From positions 10,381,681-10,445,680 of the forward strand of contig NC_066562.1 of assembly GCF_024679095.1 (NCBI RefSeq): 64,000 nt of DNA, read 5' to 3'. Origin of the DNA: Eriocheir sinensis (taxonomy: Eukaryota; Arthropoda; Malacostraca; Decapoda; Varunidae). How positions within the stretch are numbered: position 1 is the first letter of the stretch; each line of letters starts with the position of its first letter. The notes under the pieces were generated by a model. The model worked only from the letters and a program-made list of their open reading frames with translations. It was not told where the DNA came from and made no database searches. Of the stretch, positions 15,634 to 28,310 are shown piece by piece. Made by a program: the position numbers and the translations under genes.

Positions 15634-16716
15634 TATGAGTAAACGTGTATGTTGCATATTTTTTCAATACAAATTTACCGTATTATATACGCATTTTGTA
15701 TATTAATTTTAATACAAATTTAATTATTCGATGAGTATTTTTGTATCTGTATTTTTATAAAAATATGCTTTATTTTTTGGGTATTTTGCATCTTTATTTT
15801 CATACAAATTTACATTATTTTATTGATATTCTGCTCATTCATTTTGATACGAATTGACATTATTCTATGTGTATTTTGTATATATTTTTCATACAAATTT
15901 ACGTTATTTTATGTGTATTTGCTTATATATTTTGACACAAATTTACAATATTTTATGGGTATTTTGTATTTACATTTCAAAAGAAATTTACCTAGTTTTA
16001 TTTGTATTTTGTATATCTATTTTCATACAAACTCAAATTATTTCTATGTATTTTTGTATATATTTTAATACAAATTTTAGTTATGTTATGTGTATTTTGT
16101 AAATTTATTTTCATTCAAATATATATTATTTTATTGGTGCTTTGTTGATTTATATTGATACGAATTTACATTATTTTATATGTACTTTGTATATATATTT
16201 TTATACGCTTTTACATTATTTAATATTTATTTTGAATATATATTTTTATATAAATTCATGCTATTTTATGTGTATTTGTATATATATTTTTATATAAATT
16301 TACATTATTTTATGTATATTTTGTACATATATTTTTTTTACAAATCTACCTTATTTTATGTTTATTTTGTATGTGTATTTTGTATATTTATATTTATCCA
16401 AATACTCATTCTTTTATTGGTATTTTGATTATCTATTTTAAATCGAGTTTACATTATTTTATGTGTATTTTGTATACATTTTTTTATACGTATTTACGTA
16501 ATTTTAAGTGTATTTTGTATATATATATTTATAGAAATCTACGTTTTTTTATTTGTATTCGTATATATATTTTGAAACAAATTTACATTGCTTTATATGT
16601 ATTTTTGCATATCTCTTTCAATACAAATTTACCTTATTGTATGTGCATTTTGTATATTTATTTCAATGCAAATTTAAATATTTTATGTGTATTTTGGTAT
16701 ATATATTTTTATAAGA
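15634..16716 (+). repeat. Satellite segment, plus orientation
   Basis: Copy of 4148-5229 with a few substitutions and a 2-base insertion near 16335. Confidence 0.85.
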
Positions 16717-17811
16717 TTACGAAAATTTGAATAAAAATATATACAAAAAAACAAAAAAATTAATTTCAATTTGTATGAAAATAGATATACAAAATACACA
16801 TATAATTAGTTAAATTTGTATTTAAATACATGTACAAAATACACATAAAATAATGTAAATTTGTATGAAATGAAAACAAATTCACACAAAATTCGCGTCA
16901 AAATAAATAAACAAAATATCAATAAAAGAATGTGTATTTGTATGAAAATAGATATACAAAATACACATAAAATAACCTAAATTTGTATCAAACTATATAA
17001 AAAATACACAAAAATATTTTAAATTTGTATGAAAATAAATATACAAAATGCACATAAAATTAGGTAAATTTGTATTGAAATACATACACAAAATACACAT
17101 AAAATAATGTAAATTTGAATGAAAATACATAAACAAATTCACTTAAAATAACGTAAATTTGTATAAAAAAATATCTACAAAACACAAATAGAATAATGTA
17201 AAATCGTATCAAAATAAATACATAGAATAGTAATAAAATAATGTAAATTTGTATGAAAATAAAGAAGCAAAATACCCATAAAATAACGCATTTTTTTTAT
17301 TTATAAAAATATATATACCAAAATACACATCAAAAAATTAAATTTGTGTTAAAATAAATATACAAAAAACACATACAATAAGGTAAATTTGTATTGAAAT
17401 AGATATGCAAAATACATATAAAACGTAGATTTCTATAAAAATATATATACAAAATACACATAAAATGAAGTAAATACGTATAAAAAAATGTATCCAAAAA
17501 ACACATAAAATAATGTAAATTCGTACGAAAATAAATAAACAAAATACCAATAAAAGAATGTGTATTTGTATAAATATAAATATACAAAATACACATAAAA
17601 TAACGTAAATTTATATAAAACTATATACAAAAATACACAGAAGTAGTTAAATTTGTATGAAAATATATACAAAATACACACAAAATAAGCTAAATTTGAA
17701 TTGAAATATATATACAAAATACATGAAATAAAGTAAATTTGTATCAAAATATTTATACAAATACACATATAATAACGTAAATTTGTATGAAAATATATTA
17801 ACAAAACGTGT
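16717..17811 (-). repeat. Satellite segment, minus orientation
   Basis: The first 190 bp copy 5230-5415. Beyond 16904 the order matches 2.7-3.7 kb (minus), with one monomer missing near 17424. It ends with an abrupt return to plus at AACGTGTATGTTGC. Confidence 0.8.
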
Positions 17812-19116
17812 ATGTTGCATATTTTTTCAATACAAATTTACCTTATTATATACGCATTTTGTATATTAATTTTAATACAAATTTAATTATTCGATGTGTA
17901 TTTTTGTAAAAAATGCGTTGTTTTATGGGTATTTTGCATCTTTATTTTCATACAAATTTAAATTATTTTATTAATATTCTGTGTATTTATTTTGATACTA
18001 TTTTACAATATTCTATTTGTGTTTTGTATATATTTTTTTTATACATATTTACATTATTTAATGTGTATTTTCTATGTATATTTCATACAAATTTACGTTA
18101 TTTTAAGTGTATTTGTTTATATATTTTCATTCAAATTTGTATTATTTTATGTGTATTTTGTATATGTATTTCAATAGAAATTTAACTAGTTTTATGTGTA
18201 TTTTGTATATGTATTTTTATACATATTTAAATTATTTTTGTGTATTTTTTTAATAAAGTTTTATACAAATTTACAATATTTTATGTGTATTTTGTATATC
18301 TATTTTCATACAAATACACATTCTTTTATTGATATTTTGTTTATTTATTTTGATGCGAATTTACATTATTTAATGTGTATTGTGTATATATATTTTTATA
18401 CGTATTTACGTCATTTCATGTGTATTTTATATATATATATATCTATAGAAATATACGTTATTTTATGTGTATTCGTATATATATTTTGAAACAAATATAC
18501 ATTGTTTTATGTGTATTTTGTATATTTTTTCAATACAAATTTCCCTTATTGTACGTGCATTTTGTATATTAATTTTAATACAAATTTAATTATTCTGTGT
18601 GTGTGTAAAAAAAAATAGGCTTTATTATATGGGTATTTTGCATCTTTATTTTCATACAAAATTACATTATTTTATTGATATTCTGTGTATTTATTTTGAT
18701 ACGATTTTACATTATTCTATGTATATTTTGTATATCTATTTTATACCAATGTACGTTATTTTATGTGAATTTGTTTTCATATCATACAAATTTACATTAT
18801 TTTATGTGTGTTTTGTACATGTATTTAAATACAAATTTAACTAATAATATGTGTATTTTGTATATCTATTTTCATACAAATTGAAATTTATTTTTTTGTT
18901 TTTTTTGTATATATTTTTATTCAAATTTTTGTAATTTTATGTGTATTTTGTATATTTATTTTCCTACAAATATACGTTCTTTTATCGGAATTTTGTTTAT
19001 TTATTTTGATACGAATTTTCATTTTTTTAGGTGTATTTGATATATATATTTTTATACTTATTTACATAATTTTATATGTATTTTGAATATATATTTTCAT
19101 AGAAATTTACTCTATA
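17812..19116 (+). repeat. Satellite segment, plus orientation
   Basis: About 29 monomers in the standard subtype order, without foreign sequence. It includes a variant in which a monomer is shortened to TGTGTGTGTAAAAAAAAATA (18596-18615). Confidence 0.85.
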
Positions 19117-19842
19117 TGTATATACAAAATAACACAAAAATAATTTAAATTTGTATGAAAATAAATATACAAAATACACATAAAATTAGGTAAATTTGTA
19201 TTGAAATACATATACAAAATACACTTAAAATAATGTAAATTTGAATGAAATGATATAAACAAGTACACTTAAAATGACGTTAATTTGTATAAAATATATA
19301 TAAAAAATACACATTAAATAATGAAAATATGTATAAAAAAATATATACAAAACACAAATAGTATAATATAAAATCGTATCAAAATATATACACAGAATAT
19401 TAATAATATAATGTACATTTATATGAAAACTAAGATGCAAAATACCTATAAAATAACGCATTTTTTTGTATTAAAATAAATATACAAAATGCACATACAA
19501 TAAGGTAAATTTGTATTGAAATAGATATGCAAAAAACATATAAAACAATGTAAATTTGTTTCAAAATATATATACGAATACACATAAAATAATGTAGATT
19601 TCTATAAATATATATATACAAAATACAAATAAAATTAAATAAATACGAATCAAAAATGTATACAAAATACACATAAAATAATGTAAATTCGTATAAATAT
19701 AAATAAACAATATACCAATAAGAGAATGTGTATTTGTATAAATATAAATACACAAAATGCACAAAAAATAACGTAAATTTGTATAAAACTATATACAAAA
19801 ATACACAGAAGTAATTAAACTTGCATGAAAATAGATATACAA
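19117..19842 (-). repeat. Satellite segment, minus orientation
   Basis: About 16 monomers, the length of one full subtype block, running minus. Entry is at CTCTATATGTATATACAAAAT and exit at ATACAAAATTTTATGTG. Confidence 0.85.
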
Positions 19843-20931
19843 AATTTTATGTGTATTTGTATATATATTTTCATATAAATTTACATTATTTTATGTGTAT
19901 TTTGATCATATATCTCATTACAAATTTACTTTATTTTATGTTTATTTTGTATGTGTATTTTGTACATTTATATTTATACAAATACTCATTCTTTTATTGG
20001 TATTTTGTTTATTTATTTTGTTTCGAATTTATATTATTTTATGTGTATTTTGTTTACATTTTTTATACGTATTTAACTAATTTTATGTGTATTTTGTATA
20101 TATATTTTTATAGAAATCTACGTTATTTTATGTGTATTCGTATATATATTTTGAAACAAATTTACTCTGTTTTATATGTGTTTTTGCATATCTCTTTCAA
20201 TAGAAGTTTACCTTATTGTATGTGCATTTTGTATATTAATTTCAATAAAAATTTAAATATTTTATGTGTATTTTGGTATATATATTTTTATAAGAAATGC
20301 GCTATTTGATGGGAATTTTGCATCTTTATTTTCATACAAATTTACATTATTTTATCAATATTCGGTGTATTTATTTTGATACGATCTTACATTATTCTAT
20401 TTGTTTTTTGTGTAAATTTTTTTATACATATTTACATTATTTAATGTATATCTTGCATATATATTTCATACAAATTTATTATCTATTATTTATTTTCATA
20501 CAAATACACATTCTTTTAATGATATTTTGTTTATTTATTTTGACACGATTTTACATTATTTAATATGTAATTTATATATATATTTTTATTCGTATTTACA
20601 TAATTTCATGTGTATTTTGTATATATATTTCTATAGAAATCTACGTTATTTTATGTGTATTCGTATATATATTTTGAAACAAATTTACAATGTTTTATTT
20701 GTATTTTGTGTTTTTTTTTCAATACAAATTTACCTTATTGTATGTGTGCATTTTGTATATTAATTTTAATACAAATTTAATTATTCTATGTGTATTTTTG
20801 TATATGTATTTAAAAAAAAATATATGCTTATCTTATGGGTATTTTGCATCTTTGTTTTCATACAAATTTAAATTATTTTATTGATATTCTGTGTACTTAT
20901 TTTGATACTATTTTACATTATTCTATGTATA
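19843..20931 (+). repeat. Satellite segment, plus; further copy of the 1.3-2.3 kb block
   Basis: The monomer order matches 1338-2345 with an unexpanded dinucleotide core near 20575. The preceding monomers (19.85-20.0 kb) match the reverse of the 0.5-0.7 kb region. It ends in the same ATGTATAACAAAAATAAAT junction seen at 2340 and 13820. Confidence 0.8.
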
Positions 20932-21023
20932 ACAAAAATAAATACAGAATACACAAAAATAGATATGCAAAATACATATAAACAATTTAAATTTGTTTCA
21001 AAATATATATACGAATACACTTG
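20932..21023 (-). repeat. Short minus satellite segment
   Basis: About two monomers in minus orientation, the truncated start of the block at 2346 and 13827. An abrupt join near 21024 (CTTGACATGGGTATT) returns the array to plus. From here to 45.6 kb it stays plus apart from one 41-nt inverted patch at 44.2 kb. Confidence 0.8.
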
Positions 21024-24000
21024 ACATGGGTATTTTGAATCTTAATTTTCATACAAATTTACATTATTTTATTAATATTTTCTGTATTTATTTTCATACG
21101 ATTTTACATTATTTTATTTGTGTTTTGTATATATTTTTTTATACATATTTACATTATTTAATGTGTTTTTTGTATAAGTATTTGATACAAATTTACGTTA
21201 TTTTAAGTCTATATGTTTATATATTTTCATTCAAATTTACATTATTTTATGTGTATTTTGTAAATGTATTTCAATACAAATTTACCTAATTTTATGTTTT
21301 TTGTATATTTATTTTCATACAAGTTTAAATTATTTTTGTGTATTTTTGTATATAGTTTTTTACAAATTTAGGTTATTTTATGTGTATTTTGTATATCTAT
21401 TTTCATACAAATACACATTCTTTTCATGATATTTTTTTTAATTATTTTGACACGAATTAACATTATTTAATGTGTATTTTGTATATATATTTTTATACGT
21501 ATTTACATTATTTCAAGTGTATTTTGTGTATTTCTATAGAAATCTACGTTATTTTATGAGTATTCGTATATATATTTTGAAACAAATTTACATTGTTTTA
21601 TGTGTATTTTGCATATTTTTTCAATACAAATTTACATTATTGTATGAGCATTTTGTATATTAATTTTAATACAAATTTGATTAATCTATGTGTATTTTTG
21701 TGTATATATTTTTATAAAAATATGCTTTATTTTATGGGTATTTTGCATCTTTATTTTCATACAAATTTACATTATTTTATTGATATTCTGGGTATTTATT
21801 TGGTATGATTTTACATTATTCTATGTGTATTTTGTATATATATTTTATATAAAATATATTTGTTTTCATTTCATACAAATCTACATTATTTTATGTGTTT
21901 TTTGTACAAGTATTTAAATACAAATTTAACTAGTTAGATGTGTATTTTGTATATCTATTTTGTATGTATATTTTCATAGAAATTTACTCTATTTTATGAG
22001 TATTCGTATATATATTTTGATACAAATGTATTTTGCATATCTATTTCAATACAAATTTTCTTATTATACGTGCATTTTGTTTATTTATTTTAATACAAAT
22101 TTAATTATTTTATATGTATTTTTCTATATATATTTTTATGCAAAAATGCGTTATTATATGGATATTTTGCAGCTTTATTTTCATACAAATTTACATTATT
22201 TTATTAATATTCTCTTTATTTATTTTGATACGATTTAACATTATTCTATGTGTAATTTGTATATATTTTTATACATATTTACATTATTTAAGGTTTATTT
22301 TGTATATATATTTTATCCAAATCTACATTATTTTATGTGTATTTGTTTATATTTTTTCATACAAATTTACATTATTTTATGTGTATTTTGTATATACATT
22401 TTCATAAAAAAAATTACGTTATTTTATTGTGTGTACTCGTATATATTTTGATACAAATTTTATACAAATTCATGTTATTTAATGTGTATTTGTATATATA
22501 TTTTCATACAAATTTATATTATTTTATGTGTATTTTTTCATATATTTCATTACAAATTTACCTTATTTTATGTTTATTTTGTATATTTATTTCATTCAAT
22601 TTTAAATTATTTTATGTGTATATTTGCATTTGTATTTAGGTTATTTTATGTGTATTTTGTATATATATTTTCATCCAAAATTACATTATTACATTGGTAT
22701 TTTCTTAATTTAATTCGATACGGATTTAGATTATTTCATAGGTATTTTGTATACATATTTTTATACTCATTTACATTATCTAATGTGTGTTTTGTATATA
22801 TATTTTTATGCAAATTTATTTTATGTTCATTTTTGTACATATATTTTTATAGAAATTTGCGTTATTTTATGTATATAGTTTTATATAAATTTACGTTATT
22901 TTATGTGCATTTTGTATATTTATATTTATAAAAATACACATTCTTTTATTGCTATATTGTTTATTTATATTTAGACGAATTTACATTATTTTATGTTTAT
23001 TTTGTATACATTTTTTTATACGTATTTACTTAATTTTATGTGTATTTTGTATATGTATTTTTATAGAAATCTACGTTAATTTATGTGTATTCTCATATAT
23101 ATTTTGAAACAAATTTACATTATTTTATATGTATTTTGCATATCTATTTCAATACAAATTTACCTTATTGTATGTGCATTTTGTATATTTATTTTGATAC
23201 AAATTCAAATATTTTATGTGTATTTTGGTATCAATAATTTTATAAAAAATGCGTTATTTTATAGGTATTTTGCATCCTAATTTTCATACAAATTTACATT
23301 ATTTTATTAATATTCTGTGTATATATTTAGATACGATTTTACATTATTCTATTTGTGTTTTGTATATATTTTTTATACATATTTACATTATTTAATGTGT
23401 ATTTTGTATATATATTTCATACAAATTTACGTTATTATATGTGTATTTGTTTATATATTTTCTTTCATATTTACATTATTTTATGTGTATTTTGTATATG
23501 TATTTCAATAGAAATTAACCTAATTTTATGTGTATTTTGTATATTTCTTTTCATACAAATTTAAATTATTTTTGTGTATTTTTGTATATAGTTTTATACA
23601 AATTTAGGTTATTTTATGTACGCATTTACATTATTTAATGTGTGTTTTGTATATATATTTTTATCCAAAGTTAATTTATTTTACGTTCAGTTTTTGAAAT
23701 CTATTTTTATATAAATTATCGTTATTTTATATGTATTTGTATATGTTTTCTCATACAAATTTACATTATATTATTGGTATTTTGTTTATTTATTTTGATA
23801 CGAATTACATGATTATATGTGTATTTTGTACATATTTTTTATGCGTATTTACATTACTTAATGTGTATTTTGTTTATATATTTTTAAACAAATTTACGTT
23901 ATTATATGTATTTTTATAAATATTTTGATACAAATTTACATTATTTTATGTATTTTGTATATACATTTCAATTCAAATTTAGCTTATTTTATCTGTATTT

Positions 24001-25290
24001 TGTATATCTATTTTCATACGAATTTAACTACTTCTGTGTATTTTTGTATATAGTTTTATACAAATTTACGCTATTTTATGTGTATTTTGTATATTTATAT
24101 TTATACAAATACACAATCTTTTATTGGTATTTTGTTTATATATTTTGATACGAATTTACATTATTTTATGTGTATTTTGTATACATTTTTTTTATACGTA
24201 TTTACTTCATTTTACGTGTATTTTGTATATATATTTTTATGCAAATCTACGTTATTTTATGTGTATTCGTATATATATTTTGAAACAAATTTACATTGTT
24301 TTATATGTATTTTGCATATCTATTTCAGTACAGATTTACCTTATTGTATGTGTATTTTGTATATTTATTTTATTACAAATAAATATTTTTATGTGTATTT
24401 TTGTATATATATTAAAAAAAAACGTTATTTTATGGGTATTTTGCTTCTTTATTTTCATACAAATTTACATTATTTTATTAATATTCTGTGTATTTATTTT
24501 GATATGATTTTACATTATTCTATTTGTGTTTTGTATATATTTTTTTTTATACAAATTTTCGTTATTTTATGTGTATTTGTTTATGTATTTTCATTCAAAT
24601 TTACAGTATTTTATGTGTATTTTGTATATGTATTTCAATACAAATTTACCTAATTTTATTTATGTGTATTTTGTATATTTATTTTCATACAAATTTAAAT
24701 TATTTTTGTGTATTTTTGTATATAGTTTTATACAAATTTATGTTATCTGATGTGTATTTTGTATATATACTTTCATACAAATACACATTCTTTTATTGAC
24801 ATTTTGTTTATTTATTTTGACGAGAATTTACATTATTTAATTTTAATTTTGTATATATATTTTTATACGTATTTACATCCTTTCATGTGTATTTTGTATA
24901 TTTATAAAAAAATGCGTTATTTTATGGGTATTTTGCATCTTTATTTAAATACAAATTTACATTATTTTATTTACGTTCTGTGTATTTATTTTAATACGAT
25001 TTTACATTATTCTATTTGTGTTTTGTATATATATTTTTTATACATATTTTCATTATTTAATGAGTATTTTTTATATATATTTTATACAAATTTATGTTAA
25101 TTTAAGTGATTTTGTTTATATATTTTCATTCAAATTTACATTATTTTATGTGTATTTTGTATATGTATTTCTTTACAAATTTACCTAATTTTATGTGTAT
25201 TTTGTATATTTATTTTCATACAAATTTAACTTATTTTTTGTGTATTTTTATATATAGTTTTATAAAAATTTACGTTATTTTATGTGTATT
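21024..25290 (+). repeat. Satellite segment, plus orientation
   Basis: About 95 monomers. The peptide reading at 24078-24653 shows the block order clearly: NTQSF, NLHYF, TYLLHF, ANLRYF, TNLHCF, TDLPYC and so on. Pieces of the 3.06-kb HOR are recognisable (the anchor AATGCGTTAT at 23248 and the LIRYGFRLFH-type monomers at 22.7 kb), but in diverged order. Confidence 0.85.
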
Positions 25291-25322
25291 AAGGGGAGGC
25301 GGTGGCTGAATAGGGGAGGCGG

Positions 25323-25334
25323 TGGCTGAATCGA
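25323..25334 (+). promoter_or_regulatory. Pol III A-box-like motif of SINE
   Basis: TGGCTGAATCGA fits the A-box pattern TRGCNNARYNGG except at the last base. A second copy of its first nine bases lies in the duplicated head at 25303-25311. Confidence 0.65.
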
Positions 25335-25366
25335 CAGAGTAACACCACCGCGTTCAGGAGGACGCG

Positions 25367-25377
25367 AGTTCAATCCC
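25367..25377 (+). promoter_or_regulatory. Pol III B-box-like motif of SINE
   Basis: AGTTCAATCCC resembles the B box GGTTCGANTCC with substitutions. Its spacing from the A box is that expected for a tRNA-type promoter. It is degenerate, so activity is doubtful. Confidence 0.6.
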
Positions 25378-27119
25378 CGCCCGGTGCCACCAAGCTGGGA
25401 TTTTTCAGCCGCCGCCGAGTGGCTTAAAACTACCCACATGCTGTCCAGAAGACCACCTATCAACCCGGACTCTAGATTCTAGGATTAAAGATGAGCTCCG
25501 GGAGGGCAGCATGAGCTAATGCAAGATGGCGCCACTATAAACACTCGCCTGCGCCAGAACGTGCTGGGCCGACCATCAGGACCCACCGAGAAAAAGCCTT
25601 GGGTCGACCATCAGGCCCCACCGGTAAAAAGCCTACCGGCGCTATAGGCCGCGACGTAAAAAAAGAAAAAAAATAATTTGTATATGTATTTTCATACAAA
25701 TACACATTCTTTTATTGATATTTTAATTATTTATTTTGACACGAATTTGCATTATTTAATGTGTATTTTGTATATATATTTTTATACGTATTTACAACAT
25801 TTCATGTGTATTTCTATAGAAATCTACGTTATTTTATGTGTATTCGTATATATAATTTGAAACAAATCTACATTATTTTATGTGTATTTTGTATATATAT
25901 TTCATTATAAATTTGCCTTATTTTAAGTTTATTTTTATATCTATTTTCATTCAAATTCAAATCATTTTATGTCTATATATTTATTTGTGTTTACGTTATT
26001 TTATGTGTATTTTCTATATATATTTTCATTCAAAATTACATTATTTTATCGGTATTTTGTTCATTTATTTCGATACGAATTTAGATTATTTCATGTGTAT
26101 TTTCTATATATATACTTAGTTACCTTATTTTCTATATATATACAAATTTACCTTATTGCATGTGCATTTTGTATATTTATTTTAATAAAAATTCAAATAT
26201 TTTATGTGTGTTTTGGTATATATATTTTTATAAAAAATGCGTTATTTTATGGGTATTTTGCATCTAGTTTTCATACAAATTTACATTATTTTATTAATAT
26301 TCTGTGTATTTATTTTGATACAATTTTACATTATTCTATTTGTGTTTTGTATATATATTTTTTTATACATATACATATTATTTAATGTGAATTTTGTATA
26401 TATATCTTATACAAATTTACGTTATTTTAAGTGTATTTGTTTATATATTTTCATTCAAATTTACCTTATTTTAGGTGTATTTTGTATATGTATTTCAATA
26501 CAAATTTACCTAATTTTATGTGTATTTTTTAAATTTCTTTTCATACAAATTTAAATTATTTTTGTGTATTTTTTTATATAGTTTTATACAAATTTAAGTT
26601 ATTTTATGTGTATTTTGAATATCTATTTTCATAGAAATACACATTCTTTTATTGATGTTTTGTTTATTTATTTTGACGCAAATTTACATTATTTAATGTG
26701 TATTTTGTATTTATATTTTTATACGTATTTACATCATTTCATGTGTATTTTGTATATATATTTCTATATAAATCTACGTTATTTTATGTGTATTCTTATA
26801 TAGATTTTTAAACAAATTTACACTATTTTATGTGTAATTTGCATATTTTTTCAATACAAACTTACTTTATTGTATATGCATTTTGTATATCAATTTTAAT
26901 ACAAATTTAATTATTCTATGTCTATTTTTGTATATATATTTGTCTACAAATATACATTCTTTTTTTGGATTTTTGTTTATTTATTTTGATACGAATTTAC
27001 ATTATTTTATGTGCATTTTGTATATATATTTTTCTACGTATTTACATTATATTATATGTTTTTTGTATATATATTTTCATAAAAAAATACGTTTTTTATG
27101 TGTATTCGTATATATATTC

Positions 27120-27256
<137 letters not shown>

Positions 27257-27510
27257 GCATTTTATATATTAATTTTAATACAAATTTAATTATTCTATGT
27301 GTATTTTTGTATATATATTTTTATACAAATATGCGTTATTTTATGGGTATTTTGCATCTTTTTTTTCATAGAAATTTACATTATTTAATTGATATTTTCT
27401 TCATTTATTTTGATACGATTTTACATTATTCCATGTGTATTTTGTATATATTTTTTTATACATTTTTCCTTAATATAATGTGTATTTTGTATATATATTT
27501 TATACAAATT

Positions 27511-27535
27511 TACGTTACGTTACATTACGTTACGT
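27511..27535. repeat. (TACGT)5 microsatellite
   Basis: Five 5-base units, the third being TACAT, replace the single TTACGTTATT usual at this monomer position. This is a CpG-bearing slippage product. Confidence 0.8.
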
Positions 27536-28310
27536 GTATTTGTTGATATATGTTGACACAAATTTACAATATCTAATGGGTATTTTGTATATATATTTGA
27601 AAAGAAATATACCTAGTTTTATGTGTATTTTGTATATCTATTTTCATACAAATTCAAATTATTTCTGGGTATTTTTTTATATATTTTAATACAAATTTTA
27701 CTTATGTTATGTGTATTTTGTAAATTTATTTTCATTCAAATATATATTATTTTATTGGTATTTCTTTGATTTATTTTGATAAGAATTTACATTATTTTAT
27801 ATGTACTTTGTATATATATTTTTATATATTATTTAATGTTTATTTTGAATATATATTTTTATACTAATTCATGTTATTTTTTGTGTATTTGTATATATAT
27901 TTTCATACAAATTCAATTACTTTTGTGTATTTTTGTGTATAGTTTTATACAAATTTACGTTATTTAATGTGTCTTTTGTATATTTATAATAAAACAAATA
28001 CACTTTCTTTTATTAGTATTTTGTTTATTTATTTTGATTCGAATTTACATTATCTTATGTGTATTTTGTATACATTTTTTTATAAATATTTACTTAATTT
28101 TATGTGTATTTTGTATATATATTTTTATAGAAATCTACCTTATTTTATGTGTATTCGTGTATATAATTTGAAACAAATTTACATTGTTTATATGTATTTT
28201 GCATATCTGTTTCCATACATGTTTACCCTATTGTATGTGCATTTTGTATATTTATATTAATACAAATTTAATCATTTTATGTGTATTTTGTATATATATT
28301 TTTATAAAAA

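Larger units (their letters stand above)
11793..16904 (+). repeat. Duplicon A2: direct copy of 1-5417
   Basis: The sequence from 11793 repeats the first 5.4 kb in the same orientation. The offset is 11,792 at first, 11,511 after an internal loss of about 281 bp, and then steady at 11,484-11,487. In the inner 2.5 kb only scattered substitutions separate the copies, which suggests a recent event. The two copies diverge right after GCGTCAAA at 5415 and 16903, where A2 continues in minus monomers. Confidence 0.85.
25291..25673 (+). mobile_element. tRNA-derived SINE with duplicated head
   Basis: A GC-rich island of about 383 bp inside the satellite. The head resembles a tRNA, with an A-box-like TGGCTGAATCGA and a B-box-like AGTTCAATCCC about 30 bp apart, followed by a CGGTGCCACC acceptor-like end. 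The body contains ACATGCTGTCC and ATCAACCCGGACTC, shared with the element at 57594. It then has two 35-bp direct repeats beginning CGACCATCAGG (25570 and 25605), and the element ends in an A-rich tail. The first 20 bp of the head (25292-25311) are repeated at 25312-25331. The flanking satellite rejoins cleanly (GTGTATT then TTGTATATG), so it inserted into an existing monomer; no clear target-site duplication is visible. It encodes no protein and would depend on a LINE for movement. Confidence 0.88.
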
